A DNA stretch of 64,000 nt from Fluviicola chungangensis (GTDB lineage Bacteria; Bacteroidota; Bacteroidia; Flavobacteriales_D; Crocinitomicaceae). Position numbers and translations under genes: made by a program. Below the pieces are notes generated by a model, which did no database searches, was not told the origin of the DNA, and was given only the letters and a program-made list of their open reading frames with translations. The stretch spans positions 284,437-348,436 of the forward strand of contig NZ_VLPL01000005.1 of NCBI RefSeq assembly GCF_007558725.1, in the 5' to 3' direction. This document shows positions 38,376-48,030 of this stretch, piece after piece; positions within the stretch are counted from its first letter, which is position 1; every line of letters begins with the position of its first letter.

Positions 38376-39113
38376 ATGAGAAAATTCACAAGAATCTTGG
38401 CATTAGGCTCTATAATGATTGGTTTACAGGCGTGTGAAACCGTAAAAGAAGCTGCTGAGGCTTTAAACACCGGAACAAATACAACTCCGGCCCTAACCAA
38501 TTCAGAAGTTATTTCAGGCCTGAAAGAAGCACTGACTGTCGGGATTCAAAATTCAGTGAATTTAACCTCCGTAACGGACGGATTTCTGAAAAACGATGCA
38601 ATCCGCCTGCCGTTTCCTCCGGATGCTTTAAAAGTGCGGGAAAAAGCAATTGATTGGGGATTAGGTTCCCAGGTAGAAAAATTCGAAACAACATTGAACA
38701 GAGCTGCTGAAGAAGCAACAAAAGAAGCATTACCGATTTTCAAAGATGCAATCCTGAACATGAGTATCTCTGACGGGTTCAGTATTTTAAATGGTGGTGA
38801 CGGAGCTGCAACACGTTTCCTCAAAGACAATACCACTTCTAAATTGGTAGCTGCATTTTCACCGAAAGTAAAAGACGCCATTTCCAAAGTAAAATTAACG
38901 GAATACTGGAATCCGATCATTACGAAATACAACAGTGCCATGAGTCTGACAGGCGGAGAAAAAATCAATCCTGATCTGAACCAATACGTTACCGAAAGAG
39001 CCATTTCAGGATTATTCCAAATGGTGGAAAAAGAAGAAAACAAAATCCGAAAAGACCCGGCAGCACGCGTTACCGATTTATTATCCAAAGTCTTTGGAAG
39101 CGTTAAAAAATAA
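38376..39113 (+). CDS. DUF4197 lipoprotein
   Basis: The 245-residue protein has a lipobox (MIGLQAC, Cys20), so it is a lipoprotein. The mature part is mainly helical and matches the DUF4197 pattern: EVISGLKEALTVGIQNSV, IRLPFPPDALKVREKAIDWGLG, FKDAILNMSISDGFSIL, and the C-terminal GLFQMVEKEENKIRKDP...LLSKVFG. The function of DUF4197 is unknown. It is monocistronic and followed by an inverted-repeat element that begins at its stop codon. Confidence 0.9.
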   Translation: MRKFTRILALGSIMIGLQACETVKEAAEALNTGTNTTPALTNSEVISGLKEALTVGIQNSVNLTSVTDGFLKNDAIRLPFPPDALKVREKAIDWGLGSQVEKFETTLNRAAEEATKEALPIFKDAILNMSISDGFSILNGGDGAATRFLKDNTTSKLVAAFSPKVKDAISKVKLTEYWNPIITKYNSAMSLTGGEKINPDLNQYVTERAISGLFQMVEKEENKIRKDPAARVTDLLSKVFGSVKK

Positions 39114-39248
39114 TTGAAAATGGAATAAAGAAGAATTGAAAAGAAGAGAAAGCACTGCTTTCGATATAAAAACCAAAGCAGATGCATACAATTCACTTCT
39201 CAATTTTTCATTAACTTTTACATTTTAAAATTTTCAATTCTCCATTAA
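39112..39248. repeat. Inverted-repeat element after the DUF4197 stop codon
   Basis: It starts inside the TAA stop: TAATTGAAAATGGA, a few bases, then AGAATTGAAAAG. It ends with the complement, ACATTTTAAAATTTTCAATT plus CTCCATT, just before the next ATG. The middle has CTGCTTT and AAAGCAG as a short inner stem. It resembles the element at 11412-11770. Confidence 0.5.
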
Positions 39249-40112
39249 ATGAAGTACCCTGCGTCAGAATTGGTATTGGACTCAAAAGGAATGGTCTATC
39301 ATTTGGGAATTTCTCCCAAAGACATCGCCACGACCATTTTGCTTGTCGGCGATCAGGACCGCGTTGCGGCCATTTCTTCCTTTTTTGATGACATTACACA
39401 CCAATCCAAACACCGCGAGTTTGTCTGCCATACAGGAACCTATAAAGGCAAGCGGGTAACCGCTCTTTCTACCGGAATCGGGACGGATAACATTGATATT
39501 GTAATCAATGAATTGGATGCATTGGTGAATATCGACCTGGAAAACCGTGAAAATCGTCCCGGACTTACTTCCTTGAACTTAATTCGTATCGGAACATGTG
39601 GAATTCTGCAGGCAGACATTGATGTTCACAGTTATATTTTATCGAGTCACGCTATTGGAATTGACAATGTAGCCCATTTCTACCCGATTGCTTTTAGCCC
39701 GGAAGAACGTTCGATCGCAAGCGCCCTGGACTCTTTTGTCGGGTTCCCGGATGAAATCACTCCCTATTGTTCCGCGGGCTCAGACATATTGGCAAAGAAA
39801 CTGAAAGGCAAGAATGTACATACAGGAATTACGGTAACCAGTTCCGGTTTTTATGCTCCGCAAGGAAGGTCATTGCGTTTGGGAACGAGAACTTCAAACG
39901 TGAACGAAAAACTGGAGCAATTTGCATTCAATCATCACCGGGTGGTGAATTTTGAAATGGAAAGCTCTGCCCTTTTTGCTCTGGGGAAAGCAATGGGCCA
40001 TGAATGCATTACCATTTGCCTGGGAATTGCAAACCGGCCTCGCATGGAGTTCAGTAAAGGTTACGAAAAAGAAATGAACGGATTGATCGAATACGTATTG
40101 GACAGGATCTAA
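39249..40112 (+). CDS. Nucleoside phosphorylase (uridine phosphorylase-like)
   Basis: The 287-residue protein is a PNP/UDP family phosphorylase. Family features are TTILLVGDQDRVAAIS (phosphate side), VTALSTGIGTDNIDIVINELDAL, LIRIGTCGILQADIDV and the nucleoside-binding VVNFEMESSALFALGKAMGH (Glu-Met-Glu). It splits a nucleoside with phosphate to base and ribose-1-phosphate in nucleoside salvage. Uridine is the likeliest substrate given the EMESSALF form, but other pyrimidine or purine nucleosides cannot be excluded. It is 136 bp after the DUF4197 gene, across the repeat element. Confidence 0.9.
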   Translation: MKYPASELVLDSKGMVYHLGISPKDIATTILLVGDQDRVAAISSFFDDITHQSKHREFVCHTGTYKGKRVTALSTGIGTDNIDIVINELDALVNIDLENRENRPGLTSLNLIRIGTCGILQADIDVHSYILSSHAIGIDNVAHFYPIAFSPEERSIASALDSFVGFPDEITPYCSAGSDILAKKLKGKNVHTGITVTSSGFYAPQGRSLRLGTRTSNVNEKLEQFAFNHHRVVNFEMESSALFALGKAMGHECITICLGIANRPRMEFSKGYEKEMNGLIEYVLDRI

Positions 40113-40116
40113 GACC

Positions 40117-40515
40117 TTATTTCACAGGATATTTTGCTTCGTACTCTTCCGGACTCAGATCGGCTCCGTTATCATCGTCTAGTATGGTCACTTTAAAGGT
40201 ATTTTCACGCACTTTTACGTTCATCTTAACCAATTTTGCAGTTCCCACATGCTGAACAACCTGAAACCAGTAATACCCATTTTTCCCGTTCAACAAATCT
40301 TTACTTAACTGAAGTGAAATGGTTTGATTCTTCGCTTCGGCACTTGCTTTCAAATCTTTCACTATCTGCAGATTTTGAACCAAATCATACGCTTTGTATT
40401 CAGGGGTCTTTTGGTCTACTCCGACAGGGGCCTTTTCTTCTTGTTCTTCAGCACCACAGGAAACCATACCGCCCACCAGGGATAAAACGATCACAACACC
40501 AACCAGGTTTTTCAT
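40117..40515 (-). CDS. Small lipoprotein of unknown function
   Basis: The 132-residue protein starts at ATG 40515 with a lipoprotein signal (VVIVLSLVGGMVSC, Cys20). The mature part has an acidic linker (GAEEQEEKAPVG) and a small globular domain including GYYWFQVVQHVGTAKLVKMN and KVTILDDDNGADLSPEEYEAKY. No family was recognised. A longer upstream in-frame start exists but would disturb the signal sequence. It converges with the phosphorylase gene, only 4 bp apart. Confidence 0.75.
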   Translation of the reverse strand: MKNLVGVVIVLSLVGGMVSCGAEEQEEKAPVGVDQKTPEYKAYDLVQNLQIVKDLKASAEAKNQTISLQLSKDLLNGKNGYYWFQVVQHVGTAKLVKMNVKVRENTFKVTILDDDNGADLSPEEYEAKYPVK

Positions 40516-40568
40516 CTTTCCATTAATTTGATTACAAAATAGCAAATTTTCCGAACATGCATCTAAAA

Positions 40569-40600
40569 CAATAGGGATACAATTAATTGCATCCCTATTG
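40569..40600 (-). terminator. Terminator of the CUB/PKD T9SS protein gene
   Basis: CAATAGGGAT (40569-40578) pairs perfectly with ATCCCTATTG (40591-40600); the 12-nt loop holds AATTAATT. Minus-strand read-out continues TTTTAGATG; the plus side has CTTTTTATC, so it could work both ways. Confidence 0.75.
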
Positions 40601-40620
40601 CTTTTTATCTGAAAAACGAT

Positions 40621-43569
40621 CTATTGTTTCACCAAAGAATACACCCTGGAACCGTTTTTAATCATATACACACCCGCTCTTAGAGGAGAAATATCCAAGA
40701 CCAGAGAACCATCTCCCTGTTTATATGAAGTCACATTCATACGTACATCCTGTCCCACCGAATTAAGTAATTTAAATGTGCTCAACGAAACAATATCCCC
40801 TTTCAAAGTCACCAGGTCAGTTGCCGGATTCGGGAAAATAACCAGGTCGCTCATTCCCGCAACATCGATATATACCGATTCCATTTCATGAACGCGTTCC
40901 TGGCCGTTGAAATCAACTTGTTTCAAGCGGTAATAAGACACTCCGCTTAAAGGCATATCATCCGCATCCGCATAATATTTCGGCGTTTCCGAATTACCCG
41001 CGCCATCCACAACAGCAACCTGTTTCCAACCGTCTTCCCCGTTCAATGATCTTTCAACCACGAAGTAATCATTGTTTTGCTCCGAACTCGTTTCCCAGTT
41101 TAATCTCACGGAATGGTTATTTACAGCTGTCGCTTCAAAACTTACCAAACCGATCGGCAGGGAAGTACCGCAATTCACGGTAATACATTGCGGCTGTGTG
41201 TAGGTACATCCGAAATTATCAGTTACGCTATACGTAAAACAAGGAGTCCCCTGGTTGGTTGGAGTCACATTTGCGGTTGTGCTTCCCGTACTGGAAAGCG
41301 TTGGCGCAGCTACCCATCCCTGAGAAACAATCGTTGGTGTAAACGAAGAGGCAGATAATAAAGCCGCATTGAAATTGATATCCCAGTTAAAGATATATCC
41401 ATTATCGGAAGCCAGGTTATCCGTCACCTGGATTGTCCAGCTCCCATTAAGCGGACACCCGACCAAACCGGCAAAACTTTGCATAGGTGCATACGTTCCT
41501 GCAGGCATATACGTATCGGTATAAGTCCCCGGTCCGTTTCCGCTTACAAACGTACCACCCGAGGCATATCCCGTAGCCCAGGCTGTACCTCCAGTAGCAA
41601 AACAGTAATTCGCCCCGACACCAGGTGTGGTTGTTGTCGAACTTCCATCTACCGTAGACGTAGCCCATGGAGTACCTAAATTAGCAGATCCCGTTCCGGA
41701 CGGGTAAGTGATCAAACTCACACTTTGCCCATTGGGACATATAATCTGCATGGATAAATCTCCCGAATAAGAATGCTCCATATTGAGACAAATATTCGTA
41801 ATATCAGTAGCAGTAGTAACCGTTGCACTTGGACTGTAACAATTGGTTGTTATGGAAGTCGAATAAGAAGCACCCGATCCGTCCGGTAAAAAAGTAGTTC
41901 CCGAAACCGGCGGTGTACAATTCACGGTATAGGGGGTCATTGTTACATTCGCTGACAAAGCAGAAGTTTGATTGGTACAAAGCGTCGCAGGCGTTGCAGA
42001 AGTTGCAATGGTTGGTGTTGTCGAAACCTGGATATTCCGGTTAATGTAATTGGTGTTCGTACACCCGTTGGGATCCGTGATCGTTAGATTCGCCAGGTAA
42101 CTTCCAACGGCCGGGTATGTGTAATTGATATTCGCTCCACTGACAGAAACTCCATTTCCCATTGACCAGGAATAAGTTGCACCTGTTCCTGATGTACCGA
42201 ATGTACCGCTTCCAACCAGGTTAATGCTCTGCCCCTGGCAAATACGAATAACACCATCGCCCATTGGAGCTTCATTCGAACTAACCCAGTTAGAGGTAAT
42301 CGATTGACAAGGTATGACACACGAAATTGCCGCAACCCACCCCGGATAGACTACCGAGCCATCAGAAGTAAAACGGAATGTCAGACATCCCGAAGCATTA
42401 CTTGGTGTTGCCTGTATTGTTCCGGGACTTGTTGATCCCGAAAAAGTTCCTAACGATGGTGCGGCAACCGAATTTCCATCGAAAACTTCCAAATAATCTA
42501 CTCCTTCAGTCTGGAAAGCACTAAAAACCAATTTTAATTTCGCTCCGGCTGTTGACGGACAAATAGTAAAAACACGTGATTCTGAATTTGCATAATCAGC
42601 CAGTCCTCCGCTATCATAAAAATTCCCGCTACAAGCAGTTGTACTTCCTGAAGCCGGCATTACAATGGAACCGGACGGTAATGCAGGTGGTTCTGTAATA
42701 CAGATGGTGAAATCACCCGAAGCGATTCCTCCGGTGTACCAGTAATATACCCGCACATAATAATGCATTCCAACCGTAAGACCGTTTACGGTAAAGTTGC
42801 TTTCCGCATCCTGACAACCTAATGAGGCCCCGATACAAGAACCCGGAGCGGCTCCTGTGCTTGCAAAAATTTCAATCCCCGAATCCCAAGAACCGGTAGT
42901 TGTCCGTGTAATAATTGCAGTTGTGTTAGTTGCAGTAAACGAGTACCAAACATCATCATCTGCCGTACCGGTGCAAGAAGCAATCCCGGAATTCGTTGCA
43001 CCCGCAACCGTTCCGTTGGTTGTAACACAACTTGAAGATTGAGTAAGTGTGGTTGCTGTATTGCAATTGTCGTTTGCAGGAGGGGTTAAGGCTGTTAAAC
43101 AAATCGTACCATTCATGGATGCAGTCCCATTCCCGGACTGTCGATGTAACTGAATATAATAAGTCGTTCCTGAAGTGGTAGGAACGGTAACAGTCACGCT
43201 TCCTCCAGATGAGGCATTCCCACAACCTACCTGGCTTCCACCGGCACAACTTGTCCACACCGCCACTACCAGACTTTCCAAGGTTGCTGTTGCTGTAATT
43301 TGAGTCATCGGTGACGTCGCTGTAAACGAATACCAACCATCATCCCTGTCTGTTACATTACAACTAGATACTACTAAGCCCCCATTTGAAAAGCTTCCGG
43401 GTAATGAAAAATTCGTTGTTGAACAGGAAGCTCCTACTGTAAGAGATGGAACTCCTGTACAGCCATCACTTTGCGACCACCCATTAAAACCAAACAGTGC
43501 GATGAATACAGTCAATTGTCCAAATGCTTTGATCAAAGATTTAGATCCGTTTTTATAATTCTTTCTCAT
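40621..43569 (-). CDS. Secreted multidomain protein: CUB, PKD, P-domain-like modules and T9SS sorting domain
   Basis: The 982-residue protein has a signal peptide (QLTVFIALFGFNGWSQ). Two related beta modules follow at about 40-295 (DRDDGWYSFTATSP and DDDVWYSFTATNT). A CUB-like domain lies at about 310-430 (DYLEVFDGNSVAAPSLGTFSG, CLTFRFTSDGSVVYPGWVA) and a PKD domain at about 440-520 (TYSWSMGNGVSV). A proprotein-convertase P-domain-like module at about 550-740 includes NICLNMEHSYSGDLSMQI and GSWTIQVTDNLASDNGYIFNWDI. A fibronectin-like segment (VRLNWETSSEQNNDYFVVERS) precedes the T9SS type A sorting domain (VIFPNPATDLVTLKG). No catalytic motif was seen. It is probably a surface binding or adhesion protein. 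It follows the small gene at 43572-44000 by 2 bp, so they form an operon. Confidence 0.9.
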   Translation of the reverse strand: MRKNYKNGSKSLIKAFGQLTVFIALFGFNGWSQSDGCTGVPSLTVGASCSTTNFSLPGSFSNGGLVVSSCNVTDRDDGWYSFTATSPMTQITATATLESLVVAVWTSCAGGSQVGCGNASSGGSVTVTVPTTSGTTYYIQLHRQSGNGTASMNGTICLTALTPPANDNCNTATTLTQSSSCVTTNGTVAGATNSGIASCTGTADDDVWYSFTATNTTAIITRTTTGSWDSGIEIFASTGAAPGSCIGASLGCQDAESNFTVNGLTVGMHYYVRVYYWYTGGIASGDFTICITEPPALPSGSIVMPASGSTTACSGNFYDSGGLADYANSESRVFTICPSTAGAKLKLVFSAFQTEGVDYLEVFDGNSVAAPSLGTFSGSTSPGTIQATPSNASGCLTFRFTSDGSVVYPGWVAAISCVIPCQSITSNWVSSNEAPMGDGVIRICQGQSINLVGSGTFGTSGTGATYSWSMGNGVSVSGANINYTYPAVGSYLANLTITDPNGCTNTNYINRNIQVSTTPTIATSATPATLCTNQTSALSANVTMTPYTVNCTPPVSGTTFLPDGSGASYSTSITTNCYSPSATVTTATDITNICLNMEHSYSGDLSMQIICPNGQSVSLITYPSGTGSANLGTPWATSTVDGSSTTTTPGVGANYCFATGGTAWATGYASGGTFVSGNGPGTYTDTYMPAGTYAPMQSFAGLVGCPLNGSWTIQVTDNLASDNGYIFNWDINFNAALLSASSFTPTIVSQGWVAAPTLSSTGSTTANVTPTNQGTPCFTYSVTDNFGCTYTQPQCITVNCGTSLPIGLVSFEATAVNNHSVRLNWETSSEQNNDYFVVERSLNGEDGWKQVAVVDGAGNSETPKYYADADDMPLSGVSYYRLKQVDFNGQERVHEMESVYIDVAGMSDLVIFPNPATDLVTLKGDIVSLSTFKLLNSVGQDVRMNVTSYKQGDGSLVLDISPLRAGVYMIKNGSRVYSLVKQ

Positions 43570-43571
43570 GG

Positions 43572-44000
43572 CTAGCTTCTTACAATAGGTTTAACAACCA
43601 TGATATAGTTCGTATTATCAATACGAATCACCTGGATTTTATCCGAAAAGAATTCAAGATTGTACACCAAAGGATTGAATGTACTTAGATTAAAGTTGGC
43701 AAAATCAGCCCCTTGAATTGTCGGATTTGCCTTTGCCATCAACGGAAAAGAGGAAAGCAAAGGATACTTCTCATTTTCCATTTGCGGTGAGATACCGTAT
43801 TCAATCCGATTGGTCATTACATTCCCCAATGCAGTAACCAGGGTTGGATTAGTCATCACAAAATCGCTTCCGTGGACATAAGCCACCCGATTGGCAATTT
43901 CTTCTGATGTTAATTGTTGAGTGACTGTTTGCCCAATGGAGAGAGGACAAATTTGCAGTAGAAAAAGGGCGAGAGCTCCCTTGATTAGTTGTAGTTTCAT
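43572..44000 (-). CDS. Small exported protein paired with the CUB/PKD protein
   Basis: The 142-residue protein has a signal peptide (GALALFLLQICPLSIGQ) and no lipobox. The mature domain has EEIANRVAYVHGSDFVMTN, then a Phe- and Asn-rich region (FANFNLSTFNPLVYNLEFF), and ends IDNTNYIMVVKPIVRS. No family was recognised. It sits 2 bp upstream of the T9SS protein and is almost certainly cotranscribed; a joint role at the surface is inferred from that only. The 365-bp gap upstream (44001-44365) is AT-rich and holds only the icmF terminator. Confidence 0.8.
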   Translation of the reverse strand: MKLQLIKGALALFLLQICPLSIGQTVTQQLTSEEIANRVAYVHGSDFVMTNPTLVTALGNVMTNRIEYGISPQMENEKYPLLSSFPLMAKANPTIQGADFANFNLSTFNPLVYNLEFFSDKIQVIRIDNTNYIMVVKPIVRS

Positions 44001-44312
44001 AAAGTTATTTAGTTCTTAACGGTAAAATTAAACCAAATAAATTGTAAACAAACTATAACAATAATGTTAAAATTTCAATAATTTTTTGTTTGTATTCTTA
44101 ACAAAAAAAATAATCGATCAAGTTCATAAAATAATCAATAGAAGGATGATTATAATAAAAAACAACAAAGATGTTCTGAAATTTAACACGTGAGATTTTT
44201 CTTCTTTTTTTTTCAACCAATGTTGAAAAGGTTCAAAAAAAGACAGTTTCGGGTAAAATTATTGTGCTGTCAATGATTATTTTTCAGTAAAAGAAACGCT
44301 CATCAAACAAAA

Positions 44313-44344
44313 ATCCCCTCTTCTACTTATGTAAAAGAAGGGAT
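44313..44344 (-). terminator. Terminator of icmF
   Basis: The minus-strand stem ATCCCTTCTTTTAC, loop ATAA, then GTAGAAGAGGGGAT has two mismatches and is followed by TTTTTG. It lies 22 bp past the icmF stop. Confidence 0.8.
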
Positions 44345-44365
44345 ATCCTGTTCGTATAAACGCAC

Positions 44366-47300
44366 TTACATGTTTCGTCTGTATTGTCCTCCGACTTCGA
44401 ACAACGCTTTTGTGATCTGCCCTAACGAGGCATATTTACACACTTCCATGAGCTGTTCGAAAATATTCTTGTTTTGGATGGCTGTGCGTTGCAATTCGTT
44501 CAGCATTCCTTCCAGTTTATCTTTATGACTCTCCTGCAGGTTTTTCAGCATAGTGATTTGATACTGTTTTTCTTCTTCGGAAGCACGAATCACCTCTTTC
44601 GGCTCCACAGTTGGCGAACCTTTGGAACTTAAGAACGTGTTTACACCGATGATCGGGAAATCGCCATTGTGCTTCAATGTTTCATAGTACAGCGATTCTT
44701 CCTGGATTTTTGAACGCTGGTACATCGTTTCCATTGCTCCCAATACTCCACCGCGTTCTGTAATGCGATCAAACTCGGACAATACTGCTTCTTCAACCAA
44801 ATCGGTTAATTCTTCAATAATGAATGAACCTTGTAACGGGTTTTCGTTTTTAGCCAATCCCAATTCGCGGTTGATAATCAACTGAATCGCCATTGCTCTG
44901 CGAACAGATTCCTCCGTCGGAGTTGTGATTGCTTCATCGTATGCATTGGTATGAAGGGAATTGCAGTTGTCGTAAATCGCATACAAAGCCTGTAATGTCG
45001 TGCGGATATCATTAAAGTCAATTTCCTGGGCATGCAATGAACGCCCGGAAGTTTGAATGTGGTATTTCAACATTTGGGCACGTGGATTTGCCCCATATTT
45101 CTTAGCCAATGCTTTTGCCCAGATTCTTCTGGCAACGCGACCGATCACGGCATATTCCGGATCAATTCCATTGGAGAAAAAGAAGGACAGGTTCGGTCCG
45201 AATGCATTGATATCCATCCCGCGGCTCAGGTAATACTCAACATACGTAAATCCGTTAGCCAACGTAAATGCCAGCTGCGTAATCGGATTCGCTCCCGCTT
45301 CCGCGATGTGATATCCTGAAATGGAAACCGAATAGAAATTCCGTACCTGCTTTTCAATAAAGTACTGCTGAACATCCCCCATTAAACGCAGGGCAAATTC
45401 GGTTGAGAAAATACAGGTATTCTGAGCCTGGTCTTCTTTTAAAATATCCGCCTGAACAGTCCCGCGGACTTGCTTCAGGGTTTCTGTTTTGATTTCGGCG
45501 TATACATCTGCCGGAAGAACCTGATCTCCGGTAACTCCCAAAAGCATCAAGCCCAATCCGTCATTTCCTTCCGGAAGCGGCCCCTGGTAACTTGGTCGTT
45601 CAACTCCTTTTGCCTTATAAATAGCAGCGATCTTCGCTTCTACTTCCTTTTCCAGTCCGTTTGCCTTGATGTATTTCTCACAATTCTGATCAATGGCAGC
45701 ATTCATAAAAAATCCCAGCAACATTGGAGCGGGCCCGTTGATGGTCATGGAAACGGAAGTTGCAGGATGTGACAGATCAAATCCGGAATACAATTTCTTG
45801 GCGTCATCCAGACAGCAGATCGAAACACCTGAATTCCCTACTTTCCCGTAAATATCGGGTCTCAAATCAGGATCATTTCCGTATAAAGTCACGGAATCAA
45901 ATGCTGTGGATAAACGCTTTGCAGGCATTCCCAAACTTACATAATGGAAGCGTCGGTTCGTTCTTTCCGGACCACCTTCACCGGCAAACATCCGGGTCGG
46001 GTCTTCTCCTTCTCTTTTGAATGGAAACAATCCGGCAGTGTATGGGAATTCTCCGGGAACATTTTCCTGTAATGACCAGCGCAGGATATCGCCCCAGGAT
46101 TTGAATTTCGGAAGTGCTACTTTTGGAATCTGCGTATGAGACAAGGATTCGGTATGCGTAGCCATTCTCAATTCTTTATCACGCACTTTGAATATAAATT
46201 CAGGAGCAGCGTACGAAGCTTTTTTTGCTTCCCATGCTTCCAAAAGCTGCCAGTTATGCGGATCTAAATCGCGCTTTACGGTTTCAAATGCTTCCTGAAC
46301 ACCTTTCACCAAACGATCTTTGTCGTCCATGGAACTTGCCTGGATCGTTTCGATGGAACGCTGCAAACCATACAACTTATCAGCTACATCCACCTGTTTA
46401 TTTACCCATTTATCAAAATTGCGGTTGTTCTCTGAAATTTCAGATAAATAACGCGTTCTATCCGGTGGAATAACGAAGATTTTTTCAGACATTTCCTTGG
46501 TGATCTCGAATTTCGAATCCAAAGGAGCGTTCGTTTTTTCCTTCACCTTATCCATGATCACCTTATACAGGGTGTTCATTCCCGGATCGTTAAACTGCGA
46601 AGCAATAGTTCCGAAAACAGGCATTTCATCTACATTCTTATCCCATAAATTATGGTTTCGCTGATATTGCTTACGCACATCTCTCAACGCATCCAAGGCG
46701 CCTCTTTTATCGAACTTATTCAATGCGATGACATCTGCAAAGTCCAGCATGTCGATTTTCTCCAACTGCGTAGCTGCTCCGTATTCCGGAGTCATGACAT
46801 ACAGGGAAACATCCGAGTGATCTAAAATTTCCGTATCCGATTGACCGATCCCGGAAGTTTCCAGGATAATCAAGTCGTAATTTGCTGCTTTTAAAATCTG
46901 AATGGCTTCAGCAACGTGCTTGGATAAGGCCAGATTGGATTGACGTGTTGCCAAAGAGCGCATATACACACGGCTGTTTTTGATTGCATTCATCCGGATT
47001 CTGTCTCCGAGCAATGCACCCCCCGTTTTACGTTTGGACGGATCCACAGAAACCACCGCAATTTGTTTGTCGGTGAAATCCATTAAAAACCGGCGCACCA
47101 GTTCATCTACCAAAGAAGACTTCCCTGCACCGCCTGTACCGGTAATCCCTAATACGGGAACATCATTTTTAGCCGCCATCTGGTGTACCTGTTCCATTAC
47201 GGGGGCTGCCAGTTCGGGATAATTTTCTGCTGCTGATATCAAACGGGCAATCGAAGGAACGTGTTTTTCTGCCAAATGGTTGATTTCACCATTCAGAACA

Positions 47301-47746
47301 TTTCCGACCGGGTAATCGGAACGTTCAACCAAATCGTTGATCATCCCCTGCAATCCCAAAGCACGCCCATCATCCGGATGGTACAAACGTGTAATCCCGT
47401 AATTCTGAAGTTCTTCAATTTCGGAAAGCAGGATAGTTCCTCCGCCACCGCCAAAGATCTTGATATGTGGCGCACCTTTTTCCTTTAACAAATCATACAT
47501 ATACTTGAAGTATTCCGTATGTCCACCCTGGTAGGATGTCATGGCAATAGCCTGAGCATCTTCCTGGATTGCCGTATCCACAACCTCTTCTACTGAACGG
47601 TCGTGACCCAGGTGAATAACCTCACAACCGGTAGACTGAATAATACGGCGCATAATATTAATGGCTGCGTCGTGGCCGTCAAATAAGGATGCTGCGGTAA
47701 CAATCCGGATGTTATTTTTGGATTTGTAGGGTGCTTGTTGCTCCAT
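44366..47746 (-). CDS. icmF: Fused acyl-CoA mutase IcmF (B12 domain, G-protein chaperone, mutase)
   Basis: The 1126-residue protein joins three modules. The N-terminal B12-binding domain has the axial-ligand motif [11 protein letters not shown] (His25). The MeaB-type GTPase has P-loop GTGGAGKSS (203-211) and further G motifs in [20 protein letters not shown] and LNKFDKRG. The C-terminal TIM-barrel mutase domain has [25 protein letters not shown] and [10 protein letters not shown]. This order is that of IcmF, which isomerises isobutyryl-CoA and n-butyryl-CoA with built-in cofactor loading; the FPF sequence at the substrate pocket agrees with IcmF rather than methylmalonyl-CoA mutase. The ATG at 47746 is chosen over an in-frame TTG ten codons earlier, which would overlap the promoter box. 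It is monocistronic. Confidence 0.93.
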   Translation of the reverse strand: MEQQAPYKSKNNIRIVTAASLFDGHDAAINIMRRIIQSTGCEVIHLGHDRSVEEVVDTAIQEDAQAIAMTSYQGGHTEYFKYMYDLLKEKGAPHIKIFGGGGGTILLSEIEELQNYGITRLYHPDDGRALGLQGMINDLVERSDYPVGNVLNGEINHLAEKHVPSIARLISAAENYPELAAPVMEQVHQMAAKNDVPVLGITGTGGAGKSSLVDELVRRFLMDFTDKQIAVVSVDPSKRKTGGALLGDRIRMNAIKNSRVYMRSLATRQSNLALSKHVAEAIQILKAANYDLIILETSGIGQSDTEILDHSDVSLYVMTPEYGAATQLEKIDMLDFADVIALNKFDKRGALDALRDVRKQYQRNHNLWDKNVDEMPVFGTIASQFNDPGMNTLYKVIMDKVKEKTNAPLDSKFEITKEMSEKIFVIPPDRTRYLSEISENNRNFDKWVNKQVDVADKLYGLQRSIETIQASSMDDKDRLVKGVQEAFETVKRDLDPHNWQLLEAWEAKKASYAAPEFIFKVRDKELRMATHTESLSHTQIPKVALPKFKSWGDILRWSLQENVPGEFPYTAGLFPFKREGEDPTRMFAGEGGPERTNRRFHYVSLGMPAKRLSTAFDSVTLYGNDPDLRPDIYGKVGNSGVSICCLDDAKKLYSGFDLSHPATSVSMTINGPAPMLLGFFMNAAIDQNCEKYIKANGLEKEVEAKIAAIYKAKGVERPSYQGPLPEGNDGLGLMLLGVTGDQVLPADVYAEIKTETLKQVRGTVQADILKEDQAQNTCIFSTEFALRLMGDVQQYFIEKQVRNFYSVSISGYHIAEAGANPITQLAFTLANGFTYVEYYLSRGMDINAFGPNLSFFFSNGIDPEYAVIGRVARRIWAKALAKKYGANPRAQMLKYHIQTSGRSLHAQEIDFNDIRTTLQALYAIYDNCNSLHTNAYDEAITTPTEESVRRAMAIQLIINRELGLAKNENPLQGSFIIEELTDLVEEAVLSEFDRITERGGVLGAMETMYQRSKIQEESLYYETLKHNGDFPIIGVNTFLSSKGSPTVEPKEVIRASEEEKQYQITMLKNLQESHKDKLEGMLNELQRTAIQNKNIFEQLMEVCKYASLGQITKALFEVGGQYRRNM

Positions 47747-47773
47747 GTAATCGTTTTTTGTTTTATAACACCC

Positions 47774-47781
47774 CAAAGATA
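47774..47781 (-). promoter_or_regulatory. Promoter -7 box of icmF
   Basis: TATCTTTG on the minus strand matches TAnnTTTG, with the ATG about 27 nt downstream. No exact TTG at 17-23 nt spacing was found. Confidence 0.45.
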
Positions 47782-47843
47782 AGCCAAAATCGAAATTTTG
47801 CTGCCGGCAATTACCGGAATGATTAAAAAAAAGAAAATAAATC

Positions 47844-47875
47844 CATTAAATGGTCATTTCTTTCATTAAATGGTC
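47844..47875. promoter_or_regulatory. Two 12-bp direct repeats with 20-bp period
   Basis: CATTAAATGGTC occurs at 47844-47855 and 47864-47875, start to start 20 bp, two helical turns. They lie between the divergent icmF and sensor kinase genes. The spacing suits a dimeric regulator; LytTR proteins bind such spaced direct repeats, but no binder is shown. Confidence 0.45.
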
Positions 47876-47986
47876 GGCAGAAAACATTTAAAAGCCGTCT
47901 ATTTGTATCCACCATCAGGTCAGTTGTTTCTGAAAGAATTGAACTTCATTCACTCTCAACACACTACCCACCTAGAATCGAGTCAG

Positions 47987-48016
47987 GAGACGATAAATGG
48001 ATTATCGTCTCTTTTT
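47987..48016 (+). terminator. Intrinsic terminator in front of the sensor kinase gene
   Basis: GAGACGATAA (47987-47996) pairs perfectly with TTATCGTCTC (48002-48011) over a 5-nt loop and is followed by TTTTT (48012-48016). It points along the plus strand, 15 bp before the kinase start, so it is either a leader attenuator or the end of a short upstream transcript. Confidence 0.75.
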
Positions 48017-48030
48017 AGTATTCTTGCAGC

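Noticed and set aside
38546..39196. 216-codon minus-strand open frame opposite the DUF4197 gene
   Set aside because: It lies fully antisense to a gene with a good promoter, lipobox and family match, and its product shows no recognisable pattern.
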